From Rhizobium sp. FKY42 (GTDB lineage Bacteria; Pseudomonadota; Alphaproteobacteria; Rhizobiales; Rhizobiaceae), in the NCBI RefSeq assembly GCF_005222835.1, contig NZ_STGA01000029.1:806001-870000 (forward strand): a stretch of 64,000 nucleotides of DNA, in the 5' to 3' direction. The notes under the pieces are model-generated. The model was not told where the DNA came from, made no database searches, and saw nothing but the letters and a program-made list of their open reading frames with translations. Shown piece by piece: positions 57,330 through 64,000 of the stretch. Every line of letters begins with the position of its first letter. The stretch's first letter is position 1. A program made the translations under genes and the position numbers.

Positions 57330-58265
57330 TCAAACGGGTTTACGCGCAAGAAAAAGGATGCCGTGGACTGGTTTTCCGGCATCCATTCGAATGTCCGTAT
57401 GAGACATCGTGACAAGATCGAAGCCATGGCTTGCCAGTAATGTCTCGATGTAGCCTTGAGTGTGCGCATAGCGCAGGGATTGTTGCAAGACGAAGCCGTC
57501 CTTGGAACTGCCAGCATCCTCAACGGAAAAGGCGAAAAGTCCGTCTGGTTTCAGCAATTCACCAACCAGCGCAAACGGGACATCCAGATTTCCAAGATAC
57601 ATCAGCACGTCTGCCGCCGAGACGAGATCCGCCCGATAGCGTGGCCGGTCTTTGCTGAACAGCGATGTTTCCGCATCCATGCGGGATAGATCTGCCTGGC
57701 CAAGAGATTGGTAGATGCCCTTTTCCCCAGCCTTTGCCAGCATGTTGGCAGAAAGATCAAAACCTTCGAGCATTGCCGTGCTTGAAGCGATTTCGACACC
57801 GAAGAGGCCGGTGCCGCAGCCGAGATCAACAGTCAAATCAAACGGTCCATGGGATTGGACAAGTGCAAACAGCTTGGCTGGCACCGAATAATTCAACTTC
57901 TCGACCAGTGACGTCTCGAAGCGATCGGCGTAGTCGTCAAACAGCCCTTCGACATAGGCGGATGGCGGTGCGTCTGGCGCCGGTGCAGCGCCAAGTGCTG
58001 CGAGTTTTAAACTTGCGCCGAACAGGCCTTGCGCATCCCTTTTCATCACCTGCTCGAATGCAGCGATTGCTGCTTCGCGCGCACCGGCCTTCTGATGAGC
58101 TTCTCCGGCCAACAGCCAACCCGCTGTCCAGTCGGGTGCAATTTCGAGAGCCTGTTCGAAGAGTTCGGCGGCCGCGGCATGATCGCCGCTTTCCGCCAGC
58201 ATCCGGGCATAATCGGCACGCCGATCGGCAATGACATCACCGGAAGAAAACTGGTTGGCACTCAT
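57330..58265 (-). CDS. TPR-containing class I SAM-dependent methyltransferase
   Basis: 311 residues from ATG 58265 (MSANQFSSGDVIADRRADYA); a start 16 codons earlier lacks support. Residues ~15-90 hold two TPR-like helical repeats (AAAELFEQALEIAPDWTAGW). The methyltransferase domain follows, with motif I LTVDLGCGTGLFGVEIAS and SAADVLMYLGNLDVPFALVG. Substrate unknown; TPRs suggest a protein target or partner. Confidence 0.88.
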   Translation of the reverse strand: MSANQFSSGDVIADRRADYARMLAESGDHAAAAELFEQALEIAPDWTAGWLLAGEAHQKAGAREAAIAAFEQVMKRDAQGLFGASLKLAALGAAPAPDAPPSAYVEGLFDDYADRFETSLVEKLNYSVPAKLFALVQSHGPFDLTVDLGCGTGLFGVEIASSTAMLEGFDLSANMLAKAGEKGIYQSLGQADLSRMDAETSLFSKDRPRYRADLVSAADVLMYLGNLDVPFALVGELLKPDGLFAFSVEDAGSSKDGFVLQQSLRYAHTQGYIETLLASHGFDLVTMSHTDIRMDAGKPVHGILFLARKPV

Positions 58266-58411
58266 GACTGGAAACCGGCTCGTTGAACTGGCGGCATCTG
58301 AACCAAGCCACAAAAAAACTCAAGTTCTATCCGAAGGCCTGCCTCAAAACTTGCGACCGAGCATCTGTGAAACTATGTCTCATCCGTCTTAACACGCGTC
58401 GAGGGCCACCA

Positions 58412-58678
58412 ATGTCTGATCAGATGAACCGTATGCTGGGGGATTCGCCAGCCCGTACGATCGTGAAGCTGATCGTCGTTTCGCTGATTGTCGGCTTCGT
58501 CATGGCCATGTTCGATCTTCATCCGTGGGATATCGTCTATGGCATCCGCAATCTGGTTCTGGATCTCTGGTATCGGGGATTCCATGCGCTTGGTGCCGTC
58601 GGAGATTACCTGATCGCCGGTGCGGTCATCGTCATACCAGCCTTCATTCTCCTGCGTATTTTCAGCTACAGACGCTAA
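58412..58678 (+). CDS. DUF6460 small membrane protein
   Basis: 88 residues from ATG 58412, with GAGGG upstream; the longer frame from 58283 overlaps the divergent methyltransferase start and is rejected. Two membrane helices (IVKLIVVSLIVGFVMAMFDL; YLIAGAVIVIPAFILLRIF). Its stop overlaps the next start (TAATG). Function unknown. Confidence 0.85.
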   Translation: MSDQMNRMLGDSPARTIVKLIVVSLIVGFVMAMFDLHPWDIVYGIRNLVLDLWYRGFHALGAVGDYLIAGAVIVIPAFILLRIFSYRR

Positions 58679-59172
58679 TGACATCCAATCTCGTATTAAA
58701 TTCCCGACGTTGGTTTCTGCTTGGCTCCGGCAGTGCGCTTCTCGTGACAGCCGGATGCGTGACGACCCGTGAGACCGTGAAAGTGGATGGCGCGACGGAC
58801 GATACCAGAGCCGCGCTGCCATTGGTCAATGAGCTGCGAAAGAAGCACGGACTTTCCCCGCTGTCGGCCAGTGCGCCTACCGGTCGCGCCGCCGCAGAAC
58901 AAGCCGTTCGCATGGCGAAGGCCAACGAAATGAGTCACCTTATCGGCTTTGGTGATGACTATGGTGCGCGCATGAAGCGCAATGACGTACCCCTGCCAGC
59001 AGCCGAAAACATCGCCAGCGGACAGGCAAACGTGGTTGAAGCGGTGCAAGCCTGGATCGATTCACCCAAGCACCTTCAAAACATGCTCGGCAGTTACAAT
59101 CGTGTCGGTGTAGCCGTGGCACGCTCACCATCCACCAATCGCACCTACTGGGCGATGGTACTGTCTGCCTGA
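58678..59172 (+). CDS. CAP-domain lipoprotein
   Basis: 164 residues from ATG 58678, overlapping the previous stop. The N-terminus has an RR motif and lipobox (SRRWFLLGSGSALLVTAGC), so it may be a Tat- or Sec-exported lipoprotein. The body matches the CAP/SCP fold: LVNELRKKHGLSPL, AKANEMSHLIGFGDDYGAR, AENIASGQANVVEAVQAWID and PKHLQNMLGSYNRVGVAVAR. Periplasmic or outer-membrane role unknown. Confidence 0.92.
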   Translation: MTSNLVLNSRRWFLLGSGSALLVTAGCVTTRETVKVDGATDDTRAALPLVNELRKKHGLSPLSASAPTGRAAAEQAVRMAKANEMSHLIGFGDDYGARMKRNDVPLPAAENIASGQANVVEAVQAWIDSPKHLQNMLGSYNRVGVAVARSPSTNRTYWAMVLSA

Positions 59173-59236
59173 TTTGAAACAGCCTTCATGGCCTGACATC
59201 GGTCTAGAGCTCATCGCGATCTTTCAGATTCGCTCC

Positions 59237-59308
59237 TGACGCTCTAACTCTTTGTTTTGACGCATGTCGTTACCGCAAAACCGCTGCACACTTTTAGCTA
59301 CGACATGC
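59237..59308 (+). repeat. Interspersed palindromic repeat, copy 2
   Basis: Outer arms GCATGTCGT (59262-59270) and ACGACATGC (59300-59308) are perfectly complementary. The interior has TTTGTTTTGACGCA, a CGCAAAACCGCT block and CACTTTT, shared in order with the minus-strand copy at 55871-55947. It resembles repeats I recall from intergenic regions of Rhizobium-type genomes. Confidence 0.7.
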
Positions 59309-59321
59309 TTTGGCTTCGGGC

Positions 59322-59423
59322 TCAAGCGCCCGGAGCGACCATCCATATCCCGATACGCAGACCGATTGCACACAAGATGAGGCAACCGAATGTGAGTGCG
59401 GGCAAGTTGAGATGTAGGTTCAT
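59322..59423 (-). CDS. Possible 33-residue membrane peptide
   Basis: Minus-strand ORF from ATG 59423, preceded by GGGAAG, with stop at 59322. Encodes a single hydrophobic span (TFGCLILCAIGLRIGIWMVA) after MNLHLNLPAL. It starts 18 bases downstream of a perfect palindrome, which would be its operator. Too short to judge by codon use; conservation would decide. Confidence 0.35.
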   Translation of the reverse strand: MNLHLNLPALTFGCLILCAIGLRIGIWMVAPGA

Positions 59424-59440
59424 CTTCCCATCCTCGTTCA

Positions 59441-59459
59441 ATGTTACAGGAGGTAACAT
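59441..59459. promoter_or_regulatory. Perfect palindrome ATGTTAC-N5-GTAACAT
   Basis: ATGTTACAGGAGGTAACAT, 7-base arms with five-base centre. Located 18 bases upstream of the 33-residue ORF and 86 bases past the pyrD stop. Could be an operator. The plus-strand centre resembles a Shine-Dalgarno but only a 9-codon frame follows, so I do not treat it as a leader. Confidence 0.45.
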
Positions 59460-59544
59460 AGAGTGAGGATATCACCAAATGCTCAAGATTAACCCAACAA
59501 TTAAGTGAATGTGGCGAAAAGCCGCCACTTCCTCTTGTCAGTTT

Positions 59545-60627
59545 TCACAGAGATCGCGATGCCCAGGCATCCAGACTGGTATCACGCAATTCCGCGACAG
59601 ACCTGACATCCAGGCGGTCGAGCTCGGCGCCAAGTCCCCGAACGATATCGGCAGCGAGGCCCGGTCCACGATAGACCATGCAGGAATAAAGCTGCACGAG
59701 ATCGGCACCGGCCCGAATTTTCTCGAGCGCCGTCTTCGCCGACGAGACACCGCCAACGCCGATAATTGGCAGTTTCGGACCAACGCGCTTGCGCATTTTT
59801 GCCAAGACCGTGGTTGAGCGGGAAAACAGCGGCTTGCCGGAAAGACCTCCCGTTTCCTTGGATTGCACCTCATCCCGCAAGCCGTCGCGGGAAAGCGTGG
59901 TGTTGGATACGATCAATCCATCCAGCGGATGCGCCAGCGCTTCGGCGGCGATATCGTCCATTCCTTCCTCAGTCAGATCCGGCGCGATCTTCAAGAAGAC
60001 AGGAACGGTTTTCCCCGTCCGGGCGGCTTCCTCATCGCGGGCGACAAGCACTGCGCTCAACAGTGCCGAAAGGCTTTCGCGCGCCTGTAGGTCGCGCAGA
60101 CCCGGCGTATTGGGCGAGGAGATATTGGCGGTGAAGTAGCGAGCGACATCATAGAAGCGACGGATGCCAAGCACATAATCTCCAATACGGTCTTCACTAT
60201 CCTTGTTGGCGCCAATGTTGACGCCGACAATGCCCTGGATTTTCGTCGCCAGCAGTCGAGCGAGTGCCGCCTCATGACCTTCATTGTTGAAGCCGAGCCG
60301 GTTGATCACCGCCTCATCTCTGGTCAGGCGGAAAATGCGCGGCTTGGGGTTTCCGTCCTGCGGTTTTGGCGTCACGGTGCCGACTTCGGTAAAGCCGAAG
60401 CCCAGACGCAGCACTGCTCCCGGCACCTCGGCGTTCTTGTCATAACCTGCGGCAAGGCCCACGGGATTGGGAAACTCCAGACCAGCGAGGGAAACCCGCA
60501 AGCGCGGATCTGGCGGCAGATGAACCGATGAAAGAAGCCCGGATCTCAGAGCTGCGATCGAAGCTCCGTGAGCGGTTTCCGGGTCAAGCAAAAAGAGGGC
60601 ATTGCGGGCGAGATCGAAAATCGGCAT
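59545..60627 (-). CDS. pyrD: Dihydroorotate dehydrogenase (quinone), class 2
   Basis: 360 residues with N-terminal membrane-association extension typical of class 2. FMN/active-site segments [30 protein letters not shown] (Ser as base), [17 protein letters not shown] and [20 protein letters not shown]. Oxidises dihydroorotate with quinone in pyrimidine synthesis. The start overlaps the preceding DUF952 stop by one base. Confidence 0.97.
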   Translation of the reverse strand: MPIFDLARNALFLLDPETAHGASIAALRSGLLSSVHLPPDPRLRVSLAGLEFPNPVGLAAGYDKNAEVPGAVLRLGFGFTEVGTVTPKPQDGNPKPRIFRLTRDEAVINRLGFNNEGHEAALARLLATKIQGIVGVNIGANKDSEDRIGDYVLGIRRFYDVARYFTANISSPNTPGLRDLQARESLSALLSAVLVARDEEAARTGKTVPVFLKIAPDLTEEGMDDIAAEALAHPLDGLIVSNTTLSRDGLRDEVQSKETGGLSGKPLFSRSTTVLAKMRKRVGPKLPIIGVGGVSSAKTALEKIRAGADLVQLYSCMVYRGPGLAADIVRGLGAELDRLDVRSVAELRDTSLDAWASRSL

Positions 60628-60974
60628 CAGACAAGCTCCTCTGGAAATACGTGCAAGCCATCCGGTCCCACCGGCAGCGGACGCTGCCAGATTACCGTAT
60701 CGAGCGTCAGGCTCGCATAGAGATGGGGAAAGAGATCGCCACCACGAGACAGCTCATACTTCAACTGCTCACCCAGACGATCGGCATCGACGGCGACCAG
60801 CAGCAGATCTGTCTGACCTCGAAAATGGCGGGCTGCGGTTTCGCGCACCTGGCTTGCGGTGGAAAAATGAATGAAGCCATCCGCCAGATCAACAGACGCG
60901 CCCTCGAAACGGCCCAATTGTTCGGCGCTTGCCCAAAGGGCTTCTGGAACAATCTTATAGATGACATGGTTCAT
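60627..60974 (-). CDS. DUF952 family protein
   Basis: 115 residues from ATG 60974 ([20 protein letters not shown]); upstream in-frame extension has no support. Family signatures [20 protein letters not shown] and [17 protein letters not shown]. The function of DUF952 is not established. It is translationally coupled to pyrD, a recurrent alphaproteobacterial arrangement. Confidence 0.9.
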   Translation of the reverse strand: MNHVIYKIVPEALWASAEQLGRFEGASVDLADGFIHFSTASQVRETAARHFRGQTDLLLVAVDADRLGEQLKYELSRGGDLFPHLYASLTLDTVIWQRPLPVGPDGLHVFPEELV

Positions 60975-61088
60975 TGCGATGATCCGGCTGTGTCCTAGCT
61001 TATAACCCAGCGCTTTGCCGCAAACGGGCGCACTTGTCCATCGCATCGGTAGCATTACCCGCAAATGCGATATCGGGAGGAAATAGCA

Positions 61089-61493
61089 ATGTCGGCTCGC
61101 GCCATCATCACCACCACCGTTCTGCTTCTATCCAGCGGTTCCGTCCTGGCGCAAAGCGCTACAGATCCTGCCCGCTTTCAACTGGAGCGCACGGAAAAGG
61201 GCTTCATCCGCCTCGACAAGCAAACTGGAGACGTGAGCTTCTGCCGGGAGGAGGCTTCGGGACTGACATGTCGTCTGGCTGCCGACGAGCGAAAGGCCTT
61301 TGAGCAGGAACTCGATGCTCTAGACAGGCGCGTCACTCAGTTGGAGACCAAAAGCTCATCACGCGCATCGGGGCTCCCGAGCGACGAGGAAGTCGAAAAA
61401 TCACTTTCCATCATGGAGCGGTTCTTCCAAAGATTCATGGACATTATCGGCGAACGGCGCGACGAACAGGATTACGATCCCAACAGGACCTGA
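61089..61493 (+). CDS. Secreted protein with coiled coil, unknown function
   Basis: 134 residues from ATG 61089 (GGGAGGAAAT upstream; an earlier frame start at 61065 is unlikely). Signal peptide ~1-22 (ITTTVLLLSSGSVLAQ). The mature part has FQLERTEKGFIRLDKQTGDV, then a coiled coil (ALDRRVTQLETKSS) and a helical C-terminus. Two Cys (SFCREEASGLTC) may form a disulfide. No family recognised. Confidence 0.7.
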   Translation: MSARAIITTTVLLLSSGSVLAQSATDPARFQLERTEKGFIRLDKQTGDVSFCREEASGLTCRLAADERKAFEQELDALDRRVTQLETKSSSRASGLPSDEEVEKSLSIMERFFQRFMDIIGERRDEQDYDPNRT

Positions 61494-61600
61494 AACCGCT
61501 GGACCCAAAGACGTGCCCCCATTAAACTGGGACTTGTTTGACGCTTTTCAGAACGCTAAAATTCAACCGTTGGAAGGCTGGCATGCTCTTGGGAGGGGGT

Positions 61601-62254
61601 ATGGATATGCAGGAACTCACCATAATCATCGCGGATGATCACCCATTGTTTCGCGGCGCGCTCCGCCAGGCCCTCAATACGGTCGCCGAGCAGCCTCACA
61701 TCATTGAGGCAGGCACCTTCGAAGATGCTCGAAAGGCAGTGCGAAGCCAGCCGGAAGCCGATCTTATGTTGCTGGATCTTGCCATGCCAGGTGTGAGCGG
61801 CTTCTCAGGGCTGATGTCCATGCGGGCAGAGTTCAGCAGCCTGCCTATCATGATTGTTTCAGCGACGGATGACGGTGCGACGGTGCGGCGCGCCATGGAA
61901 CTCGGCGCGTCGGGCTTCATTTCCAAATCGTCAGGACTGGAAGATATTCGCAGCGCCATCGAGGCCGTTCTGGCAGGTGACGTCTGGTTTCCATTCCATG
62001 GTGAGCGGGATGCCGAAGAAGATCCAGCTGTCGTGGAACTGATCGAACGATTGAAGACCCTGACACCACAGCAGACGCGCGTGCTATCCATGCTCGCCGA
62101 AGGTCTGCTCAACAAACAGATCGCCTACGAACTCGGCGTTTCCGAAGCAACGATCAAGGCGCATGTTTCAGCGATCCTTTTGAAGCTCAACGTGGATAGC
62201 CGAACCCAGGCGGTGATCAAGCTTGGCAAGGTCAACATGGCTATGGTTGCTTGA
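61601..62254 (+). CDS. LuxR/NarL-type response regulator (CrbR/ErdR-like)
   Basis: 217 residues from ATG 61601 with GGGAGGGGG immediately upstream; the frame upstream lacks support. Receiver with acidic residues in IIIADDHPLFRGALRQAL and phospho-acceptor D59 (LMLLDLAMPGVSG); C-terminal HTH (LTPQQTRVLSMLAEGLLNKQ, then AYELGVSEATIKAHVSAIL). By resemblance it belongs with the CrbR/ErdR regulators paired with SLC5/STAC-type kinases, making the 31506-35009 kinase its candidate sensor; this pairing is inference. A terminator follows. Confidence 0.85.
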   Translation: MDMQELTIIIADDHPLFRGALRQALNTVAEQPHIIEAGTFEDARKAVRSQPEADLMLLDLAMPGVSGFSGLMSMRAEFSSLPIMIVSATDDGATVRRAMELGASGFISKSSGLEDIRSAIEAVLAGDVWFPFHGERDAEEDPAVVELIERLKTLTPQQTRVLSMLAEGLLNKQIAYELGVSEATIKAHVSAILLKLNVDSRTQAVIKLGKVNMAMVA

Positions 62255-62266
62255 GAGCTTTTTAAG

Positions 62267-62289
62267 AAAAGGATTTTATTCCTTTTTTT
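62267..62289 (+). terminator. Terminator-like hairpin after the response regulator
   Basis: AAAAGGA - TTTTAT - TCCTTTT followed by further T (62283-62289). A weak AT-rich stem but with a good T-run, 13 bases past the stop. Confidence 0.6.
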
Positions 62290-62542
62290 CTTTACGTCCG
62301 ACGAAATATTGGCTAAAGCTTCGTGAAACTTCCGGGCATGGAAGTGTTTACTCGTATGTGGGGTGGTGATGCCCTAAGGACGAGAACACCTCCAGATTGC
62401 GCGGAGCTTCAGCCCTATGCTGCGTCACCGGCTGTACTCAGTTTCGGGATCCGTAGCATTGATCGGAACTGTTTCATCCAGTTGTCGGAATACAGGCGAA
62501 CTGCCACGAGGCATTCGACCGGATCGCACGAAAGAGGCGGAT

Positions 62543-63292
62543 ATGAGTGAGACAAGTCGCGAAGCCATTTCCCTCTTGCAGGCCGTCCAGAGTGAGCAGG
62601 TTGGCAAGGCAAGCGCTCTGTCCCGATCCGCCCTGTCACATAGCGGGATATGGCAGGCAATCGATACTCTTGCCGAGAAACACAAGCTTTCAGCGTCGGG
62701 CCTTGCTCGTCGGGCGGGACTTGATCCAACATCCTTCAACAAGTCGAAGCGCCTGGGCCCGGATGGGCGGGAGCGCTGGCCATCCACAGAATCCCTTTCC
62801 AAGGTTTTGGAAGCCACAGGCGCATCTCTGGATGAATTCCTTGGCTATCTGGCGCCAACTGGTACTTCACGTATGCCCGATGGCACTTTCCTTCCGCAAA
62901 TGAGTTCCATTCCCCTACTCGGCTTTGCCCAGGCGGGTGCGGGGGGATTCTTTGACGATGGCGGCTTTCCTGCCGGTCAAGGATGGGATGTGGTGGAGTT
63001 TCCCGCCGCTGTTTCGAAGCACAACAATGTCTATGCGCTCGAAGTTCAGGGCGATTCCATGCTGCCACTTTACCGGGACGGTGATCGGCTGATCGTAGAG
63101 CCCGGTGCGCAGGTTCGAAAGGGAGACCGCGTTGTCGTGAAGACACGCGAAGGTGAGGTTATGGCGAAGGTTCTTGCACGGCAGAGTGCGCGCTCAATTG
63201 AGCTTTCCTCGCTTAATCCCGACCATCCGAACCGCAGTTTTGCAGTCGAAGATATTGATTGGATCGCCCGTATCATCTGGGCCAGCCAGTGA
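62543..63292 (+). CDS. XRE-type HTH / S24 peptidase-like transcriptional regulator
   Basis: 249 residues from ATG 62543 (MSETSREAISLLQAVQSEQV), with AGAGGCGGA upstream. N-terminal helix-turn-helix around ~50-105 (AEKHKLSASGLARRAGLDPT). C-terminal S24/LexA-like domain with Ser in VQGDSMLPLYRDGDRL and Lys in VVVKTREGEVMAKVL, so the Ser-Lys dyad is intact. No AG cleavage pair is obvious but ALA/GA-type dipeptides exist (AQAGAGG). Could respond to DNA damage or another signal; no phage genes are near. Confidence 0.85.
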   Translation: MSETSREAISLLQAVQSEQVGKASALSRSALSHSGIWQAIDTLAEKHKLSASGLARRAGLDPTSFNKSKRLGPDGRERWPSTESLSKVLEATGASLDEFLGYLAPTGTSRMPDGTFLPQMSSIPLLGFAQAGAGGFFDDGGFPAGQGWDVVEFPAAVSKHNNVYALEVQGDSMLPLYRDGDRLIVEPGAQVRKGDRVVVKTREGEVMAKVLARQSARSIELSSLNPDHPNRSFAVEDIDWIARIIWASQ

Positions 63293-63321
63293 GGCACTGC
63301 TGATAAAGAGGCCGACCTGCT

Positions 63322-64000
63322 TCAATAGAAGCCGTTGGGGAAGTAGCGAAGATAGATGTCCTGCAGGCGCCCTTTTGCAGCCAGTTGCGCCAGAGCATAG
63401 TCGACGGCGGCCGTCAGTTGAACCGCATTTCCCTTGCGGAGCATAACTGCAAACCCTTCGCCCAGATAATGTTGAGACAGGTAGGGGCCATCCAGCAGAA
63501 CGCAGCACTTTTCTGCGGCCGGACTGGCGACCCAGAAGGGTACTCTCACGCCATCTGCAAGGATTGCATCGACTTTGCCTTCCTTGAGTGACGAGAACAA
63601 TTCTTCCTGTCCGTTCACAGGGACGGCTACGAGTTTTGGGAAAAATGCTCCAAGCATTTTCTCGTGGGCGGTATTGGCGATAACGCCAACTTTACGTCCT
63701 GCCAAAGCTTCTCCTGCCCGGCCAGACAAACCGAGTTTGCCTTGCACGGCGAACCGGGCCGGCAGAAACAAATACGGTCTGGAGAAAGAAAACCTTTGCC
63801 GCAAACCGGACGTTATCGCAATTCCAGACATCACGGCTTCACCGTTTCCGGCCTCGAGCGCCCCCTCCAGATCTGCGTAGGGCATAGCCTGGACCTGACA
63901 ATTGGCCTCAATGTTCAGCTCTCTACACATCTCCCTGATCACATCTACGTGATAACCAGCCAGTCGTCCGGTCTGATCGACAAAATTGAACGGAGGAAAA
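63322..64000 (-). CDS. Periplasmic solute-binding protein (SBP_bac_3), N-terminus beyond window
   Basis: The frame is open to the window end; the visible part begins with PPFNFVDQTGRLAGYHVDVI, the typical start of the amino-acid-binding fold, so only the signal peptide and first strands are missing. Further SGIAITSGLRQRFSFSRPYL and LAGRKVGVIANTAHEKML. Ligand unknown. A GTG at 63942 inside this frame is not the real start. It is convergent with the S24 regulator. Confidence 0.85.
   Translation of the reverse strand, partial: FPPFNFVDQTGRLAGYHVDVIREMCRELNIEANCQVQAMPYADLEGALEAGNGEAVMSGIAITSGLRQRFSFSRPYLFLPARFAVQGKLGLSGRAGEALAGRKVGVIANTAHEKMLGAFFPKLVAVPVNGQEELFSSLKEGKVDAILADGVRVPFWVASPAAEKCCVLLDGPYLSQHYLGEGFAVMLRKGNAVQLTAAVDYALAQLAAKGRLQDIYLRYFPNGFY

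Larger units (their letters stand above)
59173..59544. other. Intergenic region between CAP gene and pyrD
   Basis: 372 bases. Contains the second copy of the interspersed repeat (59237-59308), a possible 33-residue minus-strand ORF (59322-59423) and a perfect palindrome (59441-59459). Confidence 0.7.

Noticed and set aside
59224..59478. 84-codon minus-strand frame in the intergenic repeat
   Set aside because: It is composed of the interspersed repeat and palindrome and has no ribosome binding site.
62543..63292. S24-type regulator as evidence of a prophage
   Set aside because: No integrase, terminase, capsid or tail gene nearby; similar stand-alone regulators are common in chromosomes.

Overview
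The window is a contiguous piece of an alphaproteobacterial chromosome, almost certainly Rhizobiaceae (Rhizobium / Sinorhizobium / Agrobacterium group). The evidence is the gene order of the main chemotaxis operon (cytoplasmic receptor - cheS - cheY1 - cheA - cheW - cheR - cheB - cheY2 - cheD - cheT - fliF - visN - visR), the lpiA-acvB pair, a PodJ-type polar organiser with a CtrA-type box, an OpgC glucan-modifying enzyme, and the ligase-associated helicase/PdeM pair. Keeping cheW inside the che operon fits Rhizobium/Sinorhizobium better than my recollection of A. tumefaciens; species cannot be fixed from sequence reading alone. Base composition is moderately GC-rich and even, except for an AT-richer patch at 20.4-21.3 kb beside tRNA-Phe.

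Layout. 1-12.0 kb (minus): chemotaxis and flagellar regulation, running from a globin-fold cytoplasmic receptor to FliF and the VisN/VisR LuxR-type master regulators; visR is cut by the window edge. 12.9-16.8 kb (plus): lpiA-acvB, lysyl-phosphatidylglycerol synthesis and turnover. 17.0-20.3 kb: TerC-type membrane protein, a flavoprotein, a small membrane protein, and a lysozyme-like protein with RTX-like and DUF4214 regions. 20.4-21.3 kb: a possibly frameshifted HEPN-domain gene next to tRNA-Phe. 21.4-27.1 kb (minus): a housekeeping run murA - DUF2948 - hisD - UPF0262 - LMW phosphatase - infA - maf - yacG - tRNA-Phe. 27.3-31.3 kb: tRNA-Thr, a second cheW, galE, an aminotransferase and mscL. 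31.5-37.6 kb: a 1167-residue SLC5/STAC-like hybrid histidine kinase, opgC and an HWE-type kinase. 38.5-43.8 kb (minus): a beta-oxidation operon (acyl-CoA dehydrogenase, thiolase, FadJ-type enzyme) behind a palindromic operator. 44.4-50.3 kb: podJ, then a TauE/SafE - TIGR02186 pair. 50.3-52.5 kb: DUF4394 protein divergent from an ECF sigma/anti-sigma pair. 52.5-55.9 kb (minus): PdeM and the Lhr-like helicase. 55.9-64 kb: two tandem YitT proteins, a TPR-methyltransferase, small envelope proteins, pyrD-DUF952, a LuxR-type response regulator, an S24 repressor-like regulator, and a truncated solute-binding protein.

How the parts connect. CheA, the CheW proteins, CheR/CheB/CheD and the receptor form the signalling array. 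CheY2 is the likely motor-binding regulator, CheY1 with CheS the phosphate sink, and CheT a candidate CheZ-like phosphatase because it carries a DxxxQ motif. The SLC5/STAC-like kinase has no adjacent response regulator; the LuxR-type regulator at 61.6 kb is a candidate partner by family resemblance. Points most worth a second look are the globin-fold receptor lacking the expected heme-proximal His, the broken HEPN locus beside tRNA-Phe, the CtrA box before podJ, the palindrome before the acyl-CoA dehydrogenase, the matched heptamers in the ECF divergent promoter, a 33-residue membrane-peptide ORF behind a perfect palindrome, and two copies of one interspersed repeat family. I found no insertion sequence, CRISPR array, rRNA or prophage.
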